Source of the DNA: Pseudomonadales bacterium
GTDB lineage: Bacteria; Pseudomonadota; Gammaproteobacteria; Pseudomonadales; Azotimanducaceae
Direction: 5' to 3'
DNA length: 64,000 nt
Assembly: GCA_012103505.1 (NCBI GenBank)
Contig: WLWP01000002.1
Coordinates: 1 to 64,000, forward strand
Part shown: positions 16,033-23,451 of the stretch, one piece after another
Position numbering within the stretch: the stretch's first letter is position 1
How the letters are laid out: each line of letters opens with the position of its first letter
Notes under the pieces: model-generated
Databases searched by the model: none
The model's input: the letters and a program-made list of their open reading frames with translations, nothing else
What the model was told of the DNA's origin: nothing
Translations under genes and position numbers: made by a program

Positions 16033-16942
16033 TACCTGCAACGTGGTTAATCGCTCGCTGCTCATTAGCCTATTGCTACTTGCGAGTTCTGTGGTCTCCG
16101 CAGCAGAACCCGCTGCGCTGACAGACGAGCAGCTCGCCAAACTTAGCCTCCGTGCGGTAGCTGGCAAGACAGATCTCTACGTTATCCCCGGATTTGGTGG
16201 CGCGGTCTCAGGCGGTAACATAGCGGTTCTCGTAACGCAGGACGGTGTGGTCGTCGTAGACAACAAATTCGACTACAGCCACGACGATATTGTTAGCCAG
16301 ATCCGTTCGATCACGGATCAACCAATTACCACAGTCCTAAACACACACCATCACTTTGATCACGCAGGTAGCAACCCACACTTCTTAGCGTATGCCCAGG
16401 TGATCGGCCACGACAACGCGCGTGCAAACATGCTCGCTAACCGACGCGCGAGCGCTGACCCAACGGGTGCACCACCAATCACCTACTCAGACACAACCAC
16501 CTTGCATCTTGGTGACCACAAAATTGAGCTGCATCACTTCGGACGGGGTCACACAAATGGCGACACGGTAGTCTATTTCGCTGATCTAAAGACGGTGCAT
16601 ACCGGGGATCTATTTATCTGGGGTGAACGCCTGGACGGATCGAAACTCGCCCCATTTATTGACTATGACAATGGCGGCAGTGCGAGAGATTGGGCAGGAA
16701 CGCTGGATAAAATCCTCGCTCTCGACTTTGACACCGTCATCCCTGGACACGGCGCCGTGCTCACACGTTCAGAAATCGAAACATTTCGGCATCGTTTTGA
16801 AGTTTTGGTTGGACGAGTCGCACAAGCGATCGCTGCTGGCATCTCACGAGAAGGCGTGGCAGAGGCCGTCGAAGTCGAAGACCTGGATTGGCCTCTGACA
16901 GCGGATCGTATCGAGCTGATCTACGACGAGCTCAGTCCTTAG
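16016..16942 (+). CDS. Exported MBL-fold metallohydrolase
   Basis: 308 residues. The start is a GTG at 16016 (GAGAGGCGAG lies 5 bases upstream) followed by a signal peptide (about 1-30, LLISLLLLASSVVSAAE). An intact zinc motif HHHFDH (111-116) is followed by HFGRGHTNGDTVVYF and a final IPGHG block, so it should be an active di-zinc hydrolase in the periplasm. Its place behind quinoproteins and a c-type cytochrome recalls the MBL hydrolases found with quinoprotein systems, where a lactone or ester product would be opened. Its end overlaps the convergent CoA-transferase by 4 bases. A GTG at about 16043 is an alternative start. Confidence 0.85.
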   Translation: MLFASLTCNVVNRSLLISLLLLASSVVSAAEPAALTDEQLAKLSLRAVAGKTDLYVIPGFGGAVSGGNIAVLVTQDGVVVVDNKFDYSHDDIVSQIRSITDQPITTVLNTHHHFDHAGSNPHFLAYAQVIGHDNARANMLANRRASADPTGAPPITYSDTTTLHLGDHKIELHHFGRGHTNGDTVVYFADLKTVHTGDLFIWGERLDGSKLAPFIDYDNGGSARDWAGTLDKILALDFDTVIPGHGAVLTRSEIETFRHRFEVLVGRVAQAIAAGISREGVAEAVEVEDLDWPLTADRIELIYDELSP

Positions 16943-19356
16943 GCAACGATTTCGTTCGCCAACAACATCGCAAACTCTTCATCGCTCTTGCCTAGGATCT
17001 CCTGCACAACATATTGATTGTGCTCACCGAGCATCGGCGCTCGTGTGAGCGTGAGATCCATACCTACCCATCTTGCACCCTCTCGATCTATAGGTATGTC
17101 GACATTCGGTGCAACAGGTTGTCGCACTTGATGGTAGTGATTCGGAAGTTGTGGATCGTGCTCCAACATGTCTTTCAAATGTTCGACGGCGGCTGCAGCA
17201 ATGCCGTTAGATTGTAACTTGTCCGCGATTTCCCACTTGTCCTTGCTCGCACTCCACTCGCTGATCAACTCATCCAATTGATCTTCATTCGCCTTACGCG
17301 CTTCGTGACTTTGGAAACGCGGGTCTTCACACCACTCAGTCTTACCGACCGTCTCGCAGAAAGATCGCCACTGTTGTTCGCCACGGACTGCTAGACCGAC
17401 CCAGCAATCTATCTCGGGATCGATTTCAGCGGCCGCTGGGTAAATCCCATGCGGACAGAAGTTTGGATTGCGGTTGGCGTTCCTTGGCGGCTGCTCACCC
17501 GTCGCTTTGAATTGCATCCACTCTGCGCCGAGCAAAGACAGTACTCCCGACAGCTGGGTGAGGTGTAGCTCCTGCCCTTTTCCCGTCTGGCTTCTTTGGC
17601 GCAGTGCAGCTAGCGAAGCGGCAGCTAACAAGTGTGGCGACGTGAAGTCTGGGTATGCGATACCAACCCCCCGTGGACGCTCTCCGGGGAAGCCCGACAA
17701 CATATTAAAACCAGAGGCTGCCATCAGAATATTGCCCATACTGGGACGCTGCGCCCAGGGTCCATTCCTATGTGCACCGGGCAAATTAAGCAAAATTACA
17801 TCTGGCTTGATTCGTTGCAACACATCAAATCCGAGTCCCATGCGCTCCATAGCACCAGGTCTGAAGTTGTTTATCACGATATCCGCGCTGGCAATCAGCT
17901 CCTTGATTAGATCGAGCCCTTCAGCCGTAGACAGATTGACAGTAAGTGACTTTTTACCGGCATTTACTGTGTTGTAGAGACCGCCCATATCCGTATCTGG
18001 CTTACCGTCCGGTCCGACCTGGCTGCGCATGGAGTCAGGTTTGGTGGTGGATTCCACGCGAATCACCTCGGCCCCAAAACTGGCCAAGATCCTCGTCCCG
18101 ATAGGCGCAGCCAGCACCCAACCAAAGTCCACGACCCGGACGCCAGCTAATGCCAAAGCCGGGTCTGCCTGTCTGTGCGTAACTTGACGTTTCGTGACTT
18201 GAGGTAAGTCATCCAGCAGTGCTTGGTGCTCGCCGAGGGTTGGCGCGCGTCTTAACTCAACGCCATCCGCCATCGCATCCACTGGTGAACGAACGTAACC
18301 CAATGTTGCACCTAGGACCTCGTGCTCAACTTCGAGGAATTGATCATTCACCCGGTACTGTTCTTGTTGTTCAAGATCAGGAAAGTCTAGAACCGGCAAA
18401 CAAATTATGTCTGCACCTAGGGCACCATCGACAAATTCGTCTCGTGTTAGGGCTTCAGCAAGTTTGAGCGTTGTTTCGGAAACAGGATTATTTTGGCGCG
18501 GCGATTCTAGGCGCGCATAGTGCCAATCATCCGCAGTCATCCCATGATCGATACCAACTTCGTCGGCCCACTTAAGGAAGCCATCGAAGCGATCAGGGCG
18601 GACCAACAAGCTCACATACTTGCCGTCTCGACAGGCCATCGCCGCTGATAACCCCGGACGACGCGGTATTCGTTTATGCCATTGCCAAATTCCGGGGCTG
18701 GCAGTTTGCATCACTGCAAGTGCGGTGGCCTCTTGTAGCGACAGATCGATATGCAGTCCCTGACCCGCTCGATCGTCCTGACCAAAATCACGTTGATGTA
18801 GCGCTATCGTAACCGCCGATGAGGCAGCGAGACCGGCCATTGTGTAGGAAGGATTGGCGCCACCTTGCATCGGTGTCCCTTGGGCCGAGCCAGACACTTG
18901 TATCAAGCCACCGGCCGCACCCGCGACAACGTCATTTGCCAGTCGATCCCGCCAAGGGGTCGTCAATCCGAACGGTGTTATGGAGCATTGTATAAGACCC
19001 TCATTCAGAGACTGGAGATCGTTATATGAGAGTCCAAGTTGATCCAATTTCCCGGGCGGCATCGTTTCCAAAAACACATCCGCAGTGGCTAGGAGGCATT
19101 CAAACTGTTCTCGATCACTCGTATTCTCAAGATCAAGCACGACGGATTTCTTGTTCGTGTTGAAGTATAGATGTGCAAAGCCTCGGTCCGATCCTGCTTG
19201 ATCATTCAGAAACGGCGCATCCTCGCGAATTCTCGCCCCACCAGGCGTTTCAACAACGATAACTTCAGCGCCTAGGTCCGCTAGAATGCGTCCAGCTAGT
19301 GTACCGCTGCGATCACAGCACTCAACAACTCGTATGCCTGCTAACGCTTCGCTCAT
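16939..19356 (-). CDS. Two-domain CaiB/BaiF CoA-transferase (fused)
   Basis: 805 residues made of two class III CoA-transferase domains in tandem (about 1-385 and 400-805). Each starts with a typical LAGIRVVE / LAGVRVVDFGWVLAAP block and has AGKKSLTVNLS or NKKSVVLDLE. The catalytic Asp expected in the GxPxxxGxxxxD region is visible in the second half at Asp570 (GIAYPDFTSP). In the first half the matching place reads NPSYTMAG (about 168-175) and lacks Asp. One active site per fused chain is therefore likely. The enzyme would move CoA between carboxylic acids. Its ATG overlaps the stop of the MaoC gene (ATGA): last gene of a four-gene operon. Confidence 0.9.
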   Translation of the reverse strand: MSEALAGIRVVECCDRSGTLAGRILADLGAEVIVVETPGGARIREDAPFLNDQAGSDRGFAHLYFNTNKKSVVLDLENTSDREQFECLLATADVFLETMPPGKLDQLGLSYNDLQSLNEGLIQCSITPFGLTTPWRDRLANDVVAGAAGGLIQVSGSAQGTPMQGGANPSYTMAGLAASSAVTIALHQRDFGQDDRAGQGLHIDLSLQEATALAVMQTASPGIWQWHKRIPRRPGLSAAMACRDGKYVSLLVRPDRFDGFLKWADEVGIDHGMTADDWHYARLESPRQNNPVSETTLKLAEALTRDEFVDGALGADIICLPVLDFPDLEQQEQYRVNDQFLEVEHEVLGATLGYVRSPVDAMADGVELRRAPTLGEHQALLDDLPQVTKRQVTHRQADPALALAGVRVVDFGWVLAAPIGTRILASFGAEVIRVESTTKPDSMRSQVGPDGKPDTDMGGLYNTVNAGKKSLTVNLSTAEGLDLIKELIASADIVINNFRPGAMERMGLGFDVLQRIKPDVILLNLPGAHRNGPWAQRPSMGNILMAASGFNMLSGFPGERPRGVGIAYPDFTSPHLLAAASLAALRQRSQTGKGQELHLTQLSGVLSLLGAEWMQFKATGEQPPRNANRNPNFCPHGIYPAAAEIDPEIDCWVGLAVRGEQQWRSFCETVGKTEWCEDPRFQSHEARKANEDQLDELISEWSASKDKWEIADKLQSNGIAAAAVEHLKDMLEHDPQLPNHYHQVRQPVAPNVDIPIDREGARWVGMDLTLTRAPMLGEHNQYVVQEILGKSDEEFAMLLANEIVA

Positions 19357-20291
19357 GCGGCTGTGCGCGGAAGTGGGATGGTCACCGTACCCACCATCGC
19401 AACCGCACCACCAACAATGACCGCATCTATCTCGAAGACCACACGGTCAGCTTCAACCTGGGCGACACGTGCATTGGGAATAATCGTTAAATCTGCATAC
19501 ACCGGCGCTTTCCAACGAATATCAAAAGCTGCACCATGCAAAAGAGCATCCCGCCCAGCCGCAGCCATGACAACTTCCAATGGAAAAGAGAGTACATGTG
19601 CACCACCAGCTATCGGTTTTGCGAGCCCGGCCTTTTTGGCAAGCTCCGGGTCAGAGTGGATGGGGTTGTCGGGATTCTTCGTATCGCGGGCCTCCATCAG
19701 ATCCAAACCAACAAGGACCTCATAACCGCCGAAGGCGTCTCCAACTCTCAGGCTCTCTATCTTGTCTTTACATGGGTTGTTTGCAGCGACGTCCCAATCA
19801 GGTCCGACTGCTTCAACGTCATCTGGAGATTGGCCCTCCAATGAGTCAGACAAGCCCTCCTCGACTTTGTATGCAAGAAGACCGGTCGTTAGGTTACTGC
19901 CAACGAGCTCGCCTTGTGAATTGAGTGTCTTACTCGCGTTCGTGCCATAGCGTCGACCTTTGTGCACGTGGCGTCCAATCGCTTCCCCTGTGACAGTGAA
20001 GACGTCATCTTGTTGCAACGGTCTGTGGATCGTAAAACGCTCGCGCACCCAAACGCCACCCGCGACACCACCACCAGCACCAGGAATTTTTTGTTTCTTA
20101 AGTGGATCTCTCGGCTGGTTACCTAGAATAAAGAGCGTGAGTGCTGTCATGACATCTGGTTGCACAACACCGGATGCGGCGAGCGACTGCAATTGCTCTC
20201 CCCAAACGCCCATACCTTCCGCCGCACCAGCCAACTTGTCTTGTCGCATTGGCCCCGAAGTTGGCACCAAAGCCTTCGGCCACTTATCCAT
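19353..20291 (-). CDS. MaoC-like / HTD2-type acyl dehydratase with two hot-dog domains
   Basis: 312 residues. The N-terminal part (about 55-160; RERFTIHRPLQQDDVFTVTG) resembles the FAS1-like hot-dog half. The C-terminal part (about 180-310) has the hydratase motif NPIHSDPELAKKAGLAKPI, where Asp and His are catalytic. It would hydrate enoyl-CoA or dehydrate hydroxyacyl-CoA. It is followed by the CoA-transferase (4-base overlap) and preceded by a small gene (8-base overlap), so the acid is probably activated by one and hydrated or dehydrated by the other. Cytoplasmic. The acyl group is unknown. Confidence 0.85.
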   Translation of the reverse strand: MDKWPKALVPTSGPMRQDKLAGAAEGMGVWGEQLQSLAASGVVQPDVMTALTLFILGNQPRDPLKKQKIPGAGGGVAGGVWVRERFTIHRPLQQDDVFTVTGEAIGRHVHKGRRYGTNASKTLNSQGELVGSNLTTGLLAYKVEEGLSDSLEGQSPDDVEAVGPDWDVAANNPCKDKIESLRVGDAFGGYEVLVGLDLMEARDTKNPDNPIHSDPELAKKAGLAKPIAGGAHVLSFPLEVVMAAAGRDALLHGAAFDIRWKAPVYADLTIIPNARVAQVEADRVVFEIDAVIVGGAVAMVGTVTIPLPRTAA

Positions 20292-20550
20292 CTAGCCTCC
20301 CCTCCAATTCTTGCTCTATGCTGCGAAGCTCGGCGGCAATATCGTTCTCCGTCTTTGGATCTTGATTCGCTTGCCGAAACCAATAGTTCGCATTGCTTGT
20401 ATCGCCCTCTAAAAGATGCACGATCGCGTGCATCCAATTCGCAAGTTTGGACTCATCCTCCTGCACGATAACGTGCGCGCCTTCCCAATCACCGGCCCGT
20501 AAAAGACCCAACGCTTTTTGTAACTCACTCATGGTGTGTCCATCGTTCAT
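20284..20550 (-). CDS. Small conserved protein (88 aa), TPR-like helical
   Basis: Belongs to a family of short proteins with the pattern L...GDWEGAHVIVQ...ANWMHAIVHLLEGDTSNANYWFRQA that I recall from many proteobacteria but without a function. It looks like one or two TPR-like helical hairpins. Start may be the ATG at 20550 or the ATG at 20532 (MSELQKAL); no strong ribosome site decides. Its end overlaps the MaoC start by 8 bases and it lies 7 bases below the isomerase gene, so it is inside the operon. Confidence 0.75.
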   Translation of the reverse strand: MNDGHTMSELQKALGLLRAGDWEGAHVIVQEDESKLANWMHAIVHLLEGDTSNANYWFRQANQDPKTENDIAAELRSIEQELEGRLDG

Positions 20551-20557
20551 GCATCAC

Positions 20558-21364
20558 TCACTTTTGTAAGGAACCGGGGAGACCCAGCCCATACTGCTCT
20601 CCCCAACTGAGACCAGAATATGTGTCCATCTTAGGTCGATACTCACAACCCACCCAGTCTGTATACCCGAGAGAGTCTAGCAACTCAAAAAGCGGATAAA
20701 CATCAGGCTCACCGAACTGAGGTTCATGTCGGTCGGGTACGCAGGAGAACTGTACATGGCCAACCCAATCGAAGAGCTGGCGCAGTCGTTCTGCCACACC
20801 ACCTTCCATAATTTCAATGTGATAGAAGTCAAACTGTAGACGCACAGCGGGGCTGATCCGTTCTATCAACGCGACCGCCTGATCGGTATGTGCGTAGAGA
20901 TAGCCGGGTACGTCTTGGTCGTTTAAAGGTTCCAACATGAGATCAACCTTCAAACCAGTCGAATCAATCTGGCTTTGTGCCCATCGCATGTTTTCAACAA
21001 ACACATCTTCGCACGCGTGGACCTCAATACCAGGCGGAACGACACCTGCCATCACATGAATCTTTTCGACCTCGAGTGCGGTGGCGTACTCGACCGCACT
21101 CAAAAAATGATCTTGGAATTCTGATTCACGACCGGGTACCGCACCGAGTCCTCGTTCACCCGCCTTCATGTCTCCCATTGGTGTATTGATCAGCACCAAA
21201 TTGAGTTGTGAATCTGTTAAACACTGTTGCAAGTCAGCAATGGTTTCCCGATAGGGATTTAATACTTCAACGGCACTAAAACCACAGCTGCGGGCACTCG
21301 CAAAGCGATCCAGCAGGGGCACTTCCGGAAACATGAGACTGAGATTCGCGGCAAATTTAGGCAT
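20558..21364 (-). CDS. Hydroxypyruvate-isomerase-like sugar-phosphate isomerase (TIM barrel)
   Basis: 268 residues of the AP-endonuclease-2/xylose-isomerase-like TIM barrel (PF01261). It is closest in look to hydroxypyruvate isomerase Hyi: FAANLSLMFPEVPLLDRFASA at the start, then GFSAVEVLNPY, IHVMAGVVPPG, LMLEPLNDQDVPGYL, LQFDFYHIEIMEG, HVQFSCVPDRHEPQFGE and DWVGCEYRP. Glutamates in EPLN and CEYRP with Asp/His in FDFYH form the expected metal site. It would interconvert hydroxypyruvate and tartronate semialdehyde or a related keto acid. First gene of the operon that continues with the small protein, MaoC and CoA-transferase genes. Confidence 0.85.
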   Translation of the reverse strand: MPKFAANLSLMFPEVPLLDRFASARSCGFSAVEVLNPYRETIADLQQCLTDSQLNLVLINTPMGDMKAGERGLGAVPGRESEFQDHFLSAVEYATALEVEKIHVMAGVVPPGIEVHACEDVFVENMRWAQSQIDSTGLKVDLMLEPLNDQDVPGYLYAHTDQAVALIERISPAVRLQFDFYHIEIMEGGVAERLRQLFDWVGHVQFSCVPDRHEPQFGEPDVYPLFELLDSLGYTDWVGCEYRPKMDTYSGLSWGEQYGLGLPGSLQK

Positions 21365-21423
21365 GACACGACTCTACAATGAGAACTCGCGCGACAATAG
21401 CCTTACGGCTGCACTACAACTTG

Positions 21424-21888
21424 CTAGTGCGCATGACCGTGCGATAACTCTTCCTCGCTCGCCGTTCGAACGGATTCGATACTGACCGCAAAAAACAAAG
21501 TTTGGCCCGCCAATTCATGATTGGCGTTCAACGTGGCGCTGCTCTCTGAGATCGCATCGACTTTCAAGCTATGCACTCGACCTTCTTGATCCTTGGACTG
21601 GAGGCGCATGCCTACTGCTAGGTTCTCTATCTGGCCGAGCTCCGCTAGTGGGACTTCCTGTATCAACTCAGGATCAGCCAAGCCGTAGCCATCCTCCGGT
21701 GCGATTGATACTTCTAACTTGTCGCCACTGGACTTCTCTTCTAACTCTCTTTCGAGTCCTGGAATTAACCCGCCATAGCCGTGCAAGTAGGTCAGTGGGT
21801 CGCCACCCTCAGACGTGTCGATAACTTGTCCGCCTGCGTCGGTTAATGTGTAATGAATTGTTACTACCGAGCCTTCAGCGATGTCCAT
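21424..21888 (-). CDS. slyD: FKBP-type peptidyl-prolyl isomerase SlyD
   Basis: 154 residues. An N-terminal FKBP half (GSVVTIHYTLTDAGGQVIDT, PLTYLHGYGGLIPGLERELE) holds the inserted chaperone (IF) domain (about 70-125, EDGYGLADPELIQEVPLAEL), followed by the closing FKBP strand (GQTLFFAVSIESVRTA). The C-terminal tail LSHGHAH is short but His-rich, as in SlyD nickel-binding tails. It catalyses proline isomerisation and acts as a folding chaperone in the cytoplasm. It is a single gene, divergent from the monooxygenase gene. Confidence 0.93.
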   Translation of the reverse strand: MDIAEGSVVTIHYTLTDAGGQVIDTSEGGDPLTYLHGYGGLIPGLERELEEKSSGDKLEVSIAPEDGYGLADPELIQEVPLAELGQIENLAVGMRLQSKDQEGRVHSLKVDAISESSATLNANHELAGQTLFFAVSIESVRTASEEELSHGHAH

Positions 21889-22008
21889 GTGTCAGTTTCT
21901 CCAAAGAACGTTATTTCGCGCGGGTTGGGGGGGCGCACCTTACTCGAATGATCACTTTCTTTAAACAAAGAACCGTCGCTCCTATGGTTTCGATCCAGTC
22001 ATAGATGC

Positions 22009-22034
22009 TCTAGTCTTATGATCCACAGACTAGA
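22009..22034 (+). promoter_or_regulatory. Inverted repeat around a -10-like hexamer upstream of the small monooxygenase
   Basis: TCTAGTCT (22009-22016) and AGACTAGA (22027-22034) are a perfect 8-bp inverted repeat. The 10-base centre starts with TATGAT, a good -10 match. The start codon is 12 bases further on. A repressor operator over a promoter, or a 5' leader hairpin, would both fit. No convincing -35 hexamer is visible. Confidence 0.4.
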
Positions 22035-22046
22035 TTAGGAATTGCC

Positions 22047-22349
22047 ATGTTCATCGCCATGAACCGTTTCAAAATCACACCTGGCTTTGAAGAAGGCTTC
22101 GAAAAAATCTGGCGTGAGCGCGACACCTATCTCAGTACAGTCCCAGGCTTCAAGACTTTTAACCTGTTAAAAGGTCCGACCACCGACGAGCACGTTCTCT
22201 ACGCTTCTCATTCAGTATGGGAGTCACGCGAAGCATTTGATGCATGGACTGAGTCTGACGCGTTTCGCAAAGCCCATGCACAGACGAGCGCACCAAAGGG
22301 GACCTACCTCGGACACCCTGATCTCGAACTGTTCGAATCCGTGCTCTAA
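22047..22349 (+). CDS. Antibiotic-biosynthesis-monooxygenase-fold protein, heme-oxygenase-like
   Basis: 100 residues of the ABM dimeric alpha/beta barrel, close in pattern to HmoA/IsdG-type heme-degrading monooxygenases: MFIAMNRFKITPGFEEGFEKIWRER, then SVWESREAFDAWTESDAFRKAHA. The central FNLLKGP strand and WxSREAFdAWtxSxaFrkAH helix are typical of that group, where the first Asn and the final His take part in heme binding. Heme or quinol oxidation is an inference. It ends 4 bases inside the convergent MBL gene. The ATG at 22047 follows TTAGGAATT. Confidence 0.8.
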   Translation: MFIAMNRFKITPGFEEGFEKIWRERDTYLSTVPGFKTFNLLKGPTTDEHVLYASHSVWESREAFDAWTESDAFRKAHAQTSAPKGTYLGHPDLELFESVL

Positions 22350-23395
22350 TCCGGATCGTTCAACCGTTCGTAGATCCTTTGAATAGAAATCAAGCTAGTA
22401 CCAACCTCGGCGATCGGTATTTCGGCGTGATTGGTTAGGTCGATAGTTGCCGCAGCATCTTCTGCTGCAATTCCGTCAGCATGCATCCCGGCAGCTTTAG
22501 CCCACAAGTCTCGATAGAAAGTCTGGACTAAATCTATACGATTTAGATCGGTGACAGGTGGACCATGGCCAGGGACAAAGATATCGAAGTCTAGTTGCTT
22601 GAGATTTTCGAGCGTTTGCGGCCACTCATCAACATATCCGTCACCCAAAAACGAAGGTCCGCCAAATGCCATATCGCCCGTGAAAACCAGCTTGTCCTCC
22701 GGAAAATAGACCACGACATCGCCACCTGTATGCGCGCGCCCGAGAAAAATTATCTCGATCTCGCGGTCATCCCTGTGGAGCGTCATTCGTTCACTCAAGG
22801 TCAAGTTCGGTGGGACAGGACGTATCTCAGCAAATCCGTCGGCATGCTCTCTAAACATTTCTAGGTAGGCCTGTAACTCCGCCTTCTTCGCCGTGTCTTT
22901 CTCCTCAGCAATTTGAGCGGTCACACGCTCGATAGTGGCTTTGTTACCTGCAATGCCGCTGACGTAAGTATCCTCTTCAAGCGGTGCACCGGCGAGTTTC
23001 TCGTAAGTAAAGTCGTGCCCAATGATTGGGATGCCAGTGAATTCCTGATTGCCATGCGCGTGGTCCCAGTGATGGTGGGAGTTGATCAATGCTGTAATTG
23101 GGTTAGGGGTTATCGCCTTTATCGACTTGATGAGATCGCGAGCCTTAGCTGGAGTCACGTGGGAGTCCACCAACACGACATCATCCTCGTTCACGATCAC
23201 CAGCGCATTGCTGTTAAAGACACGAGCTGTCGATTGGGCGAGATAGATTTGGTTGCGCACTTCCGTGAATTGGTGCGTGTCTGTTGTAATCACTTCGCCA
23301 GCTGCCGCATGCACAGCCCGAAAGGGAAGAACCGAAACAACGCAGATAACAATAATGGTTAGTGCTACTGAGCCTAGCTTCGTTAAGAATGCCAT
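22346..23395 (-). CDS. Exported MBL-fold metallohydrolase
   Basis: 349 residues from the ATG at 23395, which has GAGGAAA just upstream and begins a clear signal peptide (AFLTKLGSVALTIIVIC to VHAAAGE); a further in-frame ATG at 23443 would put extra residues before the signal. The zinc motif is HHHWDH (SHHHWDHAHGN), followed by FLGRAHTGGDVVVYFP, FTGDMAFGG and VPGHGPP. It is therefore an intact periplasmic di-zinc hydrolase, related to but distinct from the one at 16016-16942. Substrate unknown. It lies 56 bases downstream of the winged-helix/TPR regulator on the same strand. Confidence 0.88.
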   Translation of the reverse strand: MAFLTKLGSVALTIIVICVVSVLPFRAVHAAAGEVITTDTHQFTEVRNQIYLAQSTARVFNSNALVIVNEDDVVLVDSHVTPAKARDLIKSIKAITPNPITALINSHHHWDHAHGNQEFTGIPIIGHDFTYEKLAGAPLEEDTYVSGIAGNKATIERVTAQIAEEKDTAKKAELQAYLEMFREHADGFAEIRPVPPNLTLSERMTLHRDDREIEIIFLGRAHTGGDVVVYFPEDKLVFTGDMAFGGPSFLGDGYVDEWPQTLENLKQLDFDIFVPGHGPPVTDLNRIDLVQTFYRDLWAKAAGMHADGIAAEDAAATIDLTNHAEIPIAEVGTSLISIQRIYERLNDPD

Positions 23396-23451
23396 CGAAA
23401 TTTCCTCTTTAACCCATGCGTTTACTAGACGTACGGGTCGCACGTGTTGTA

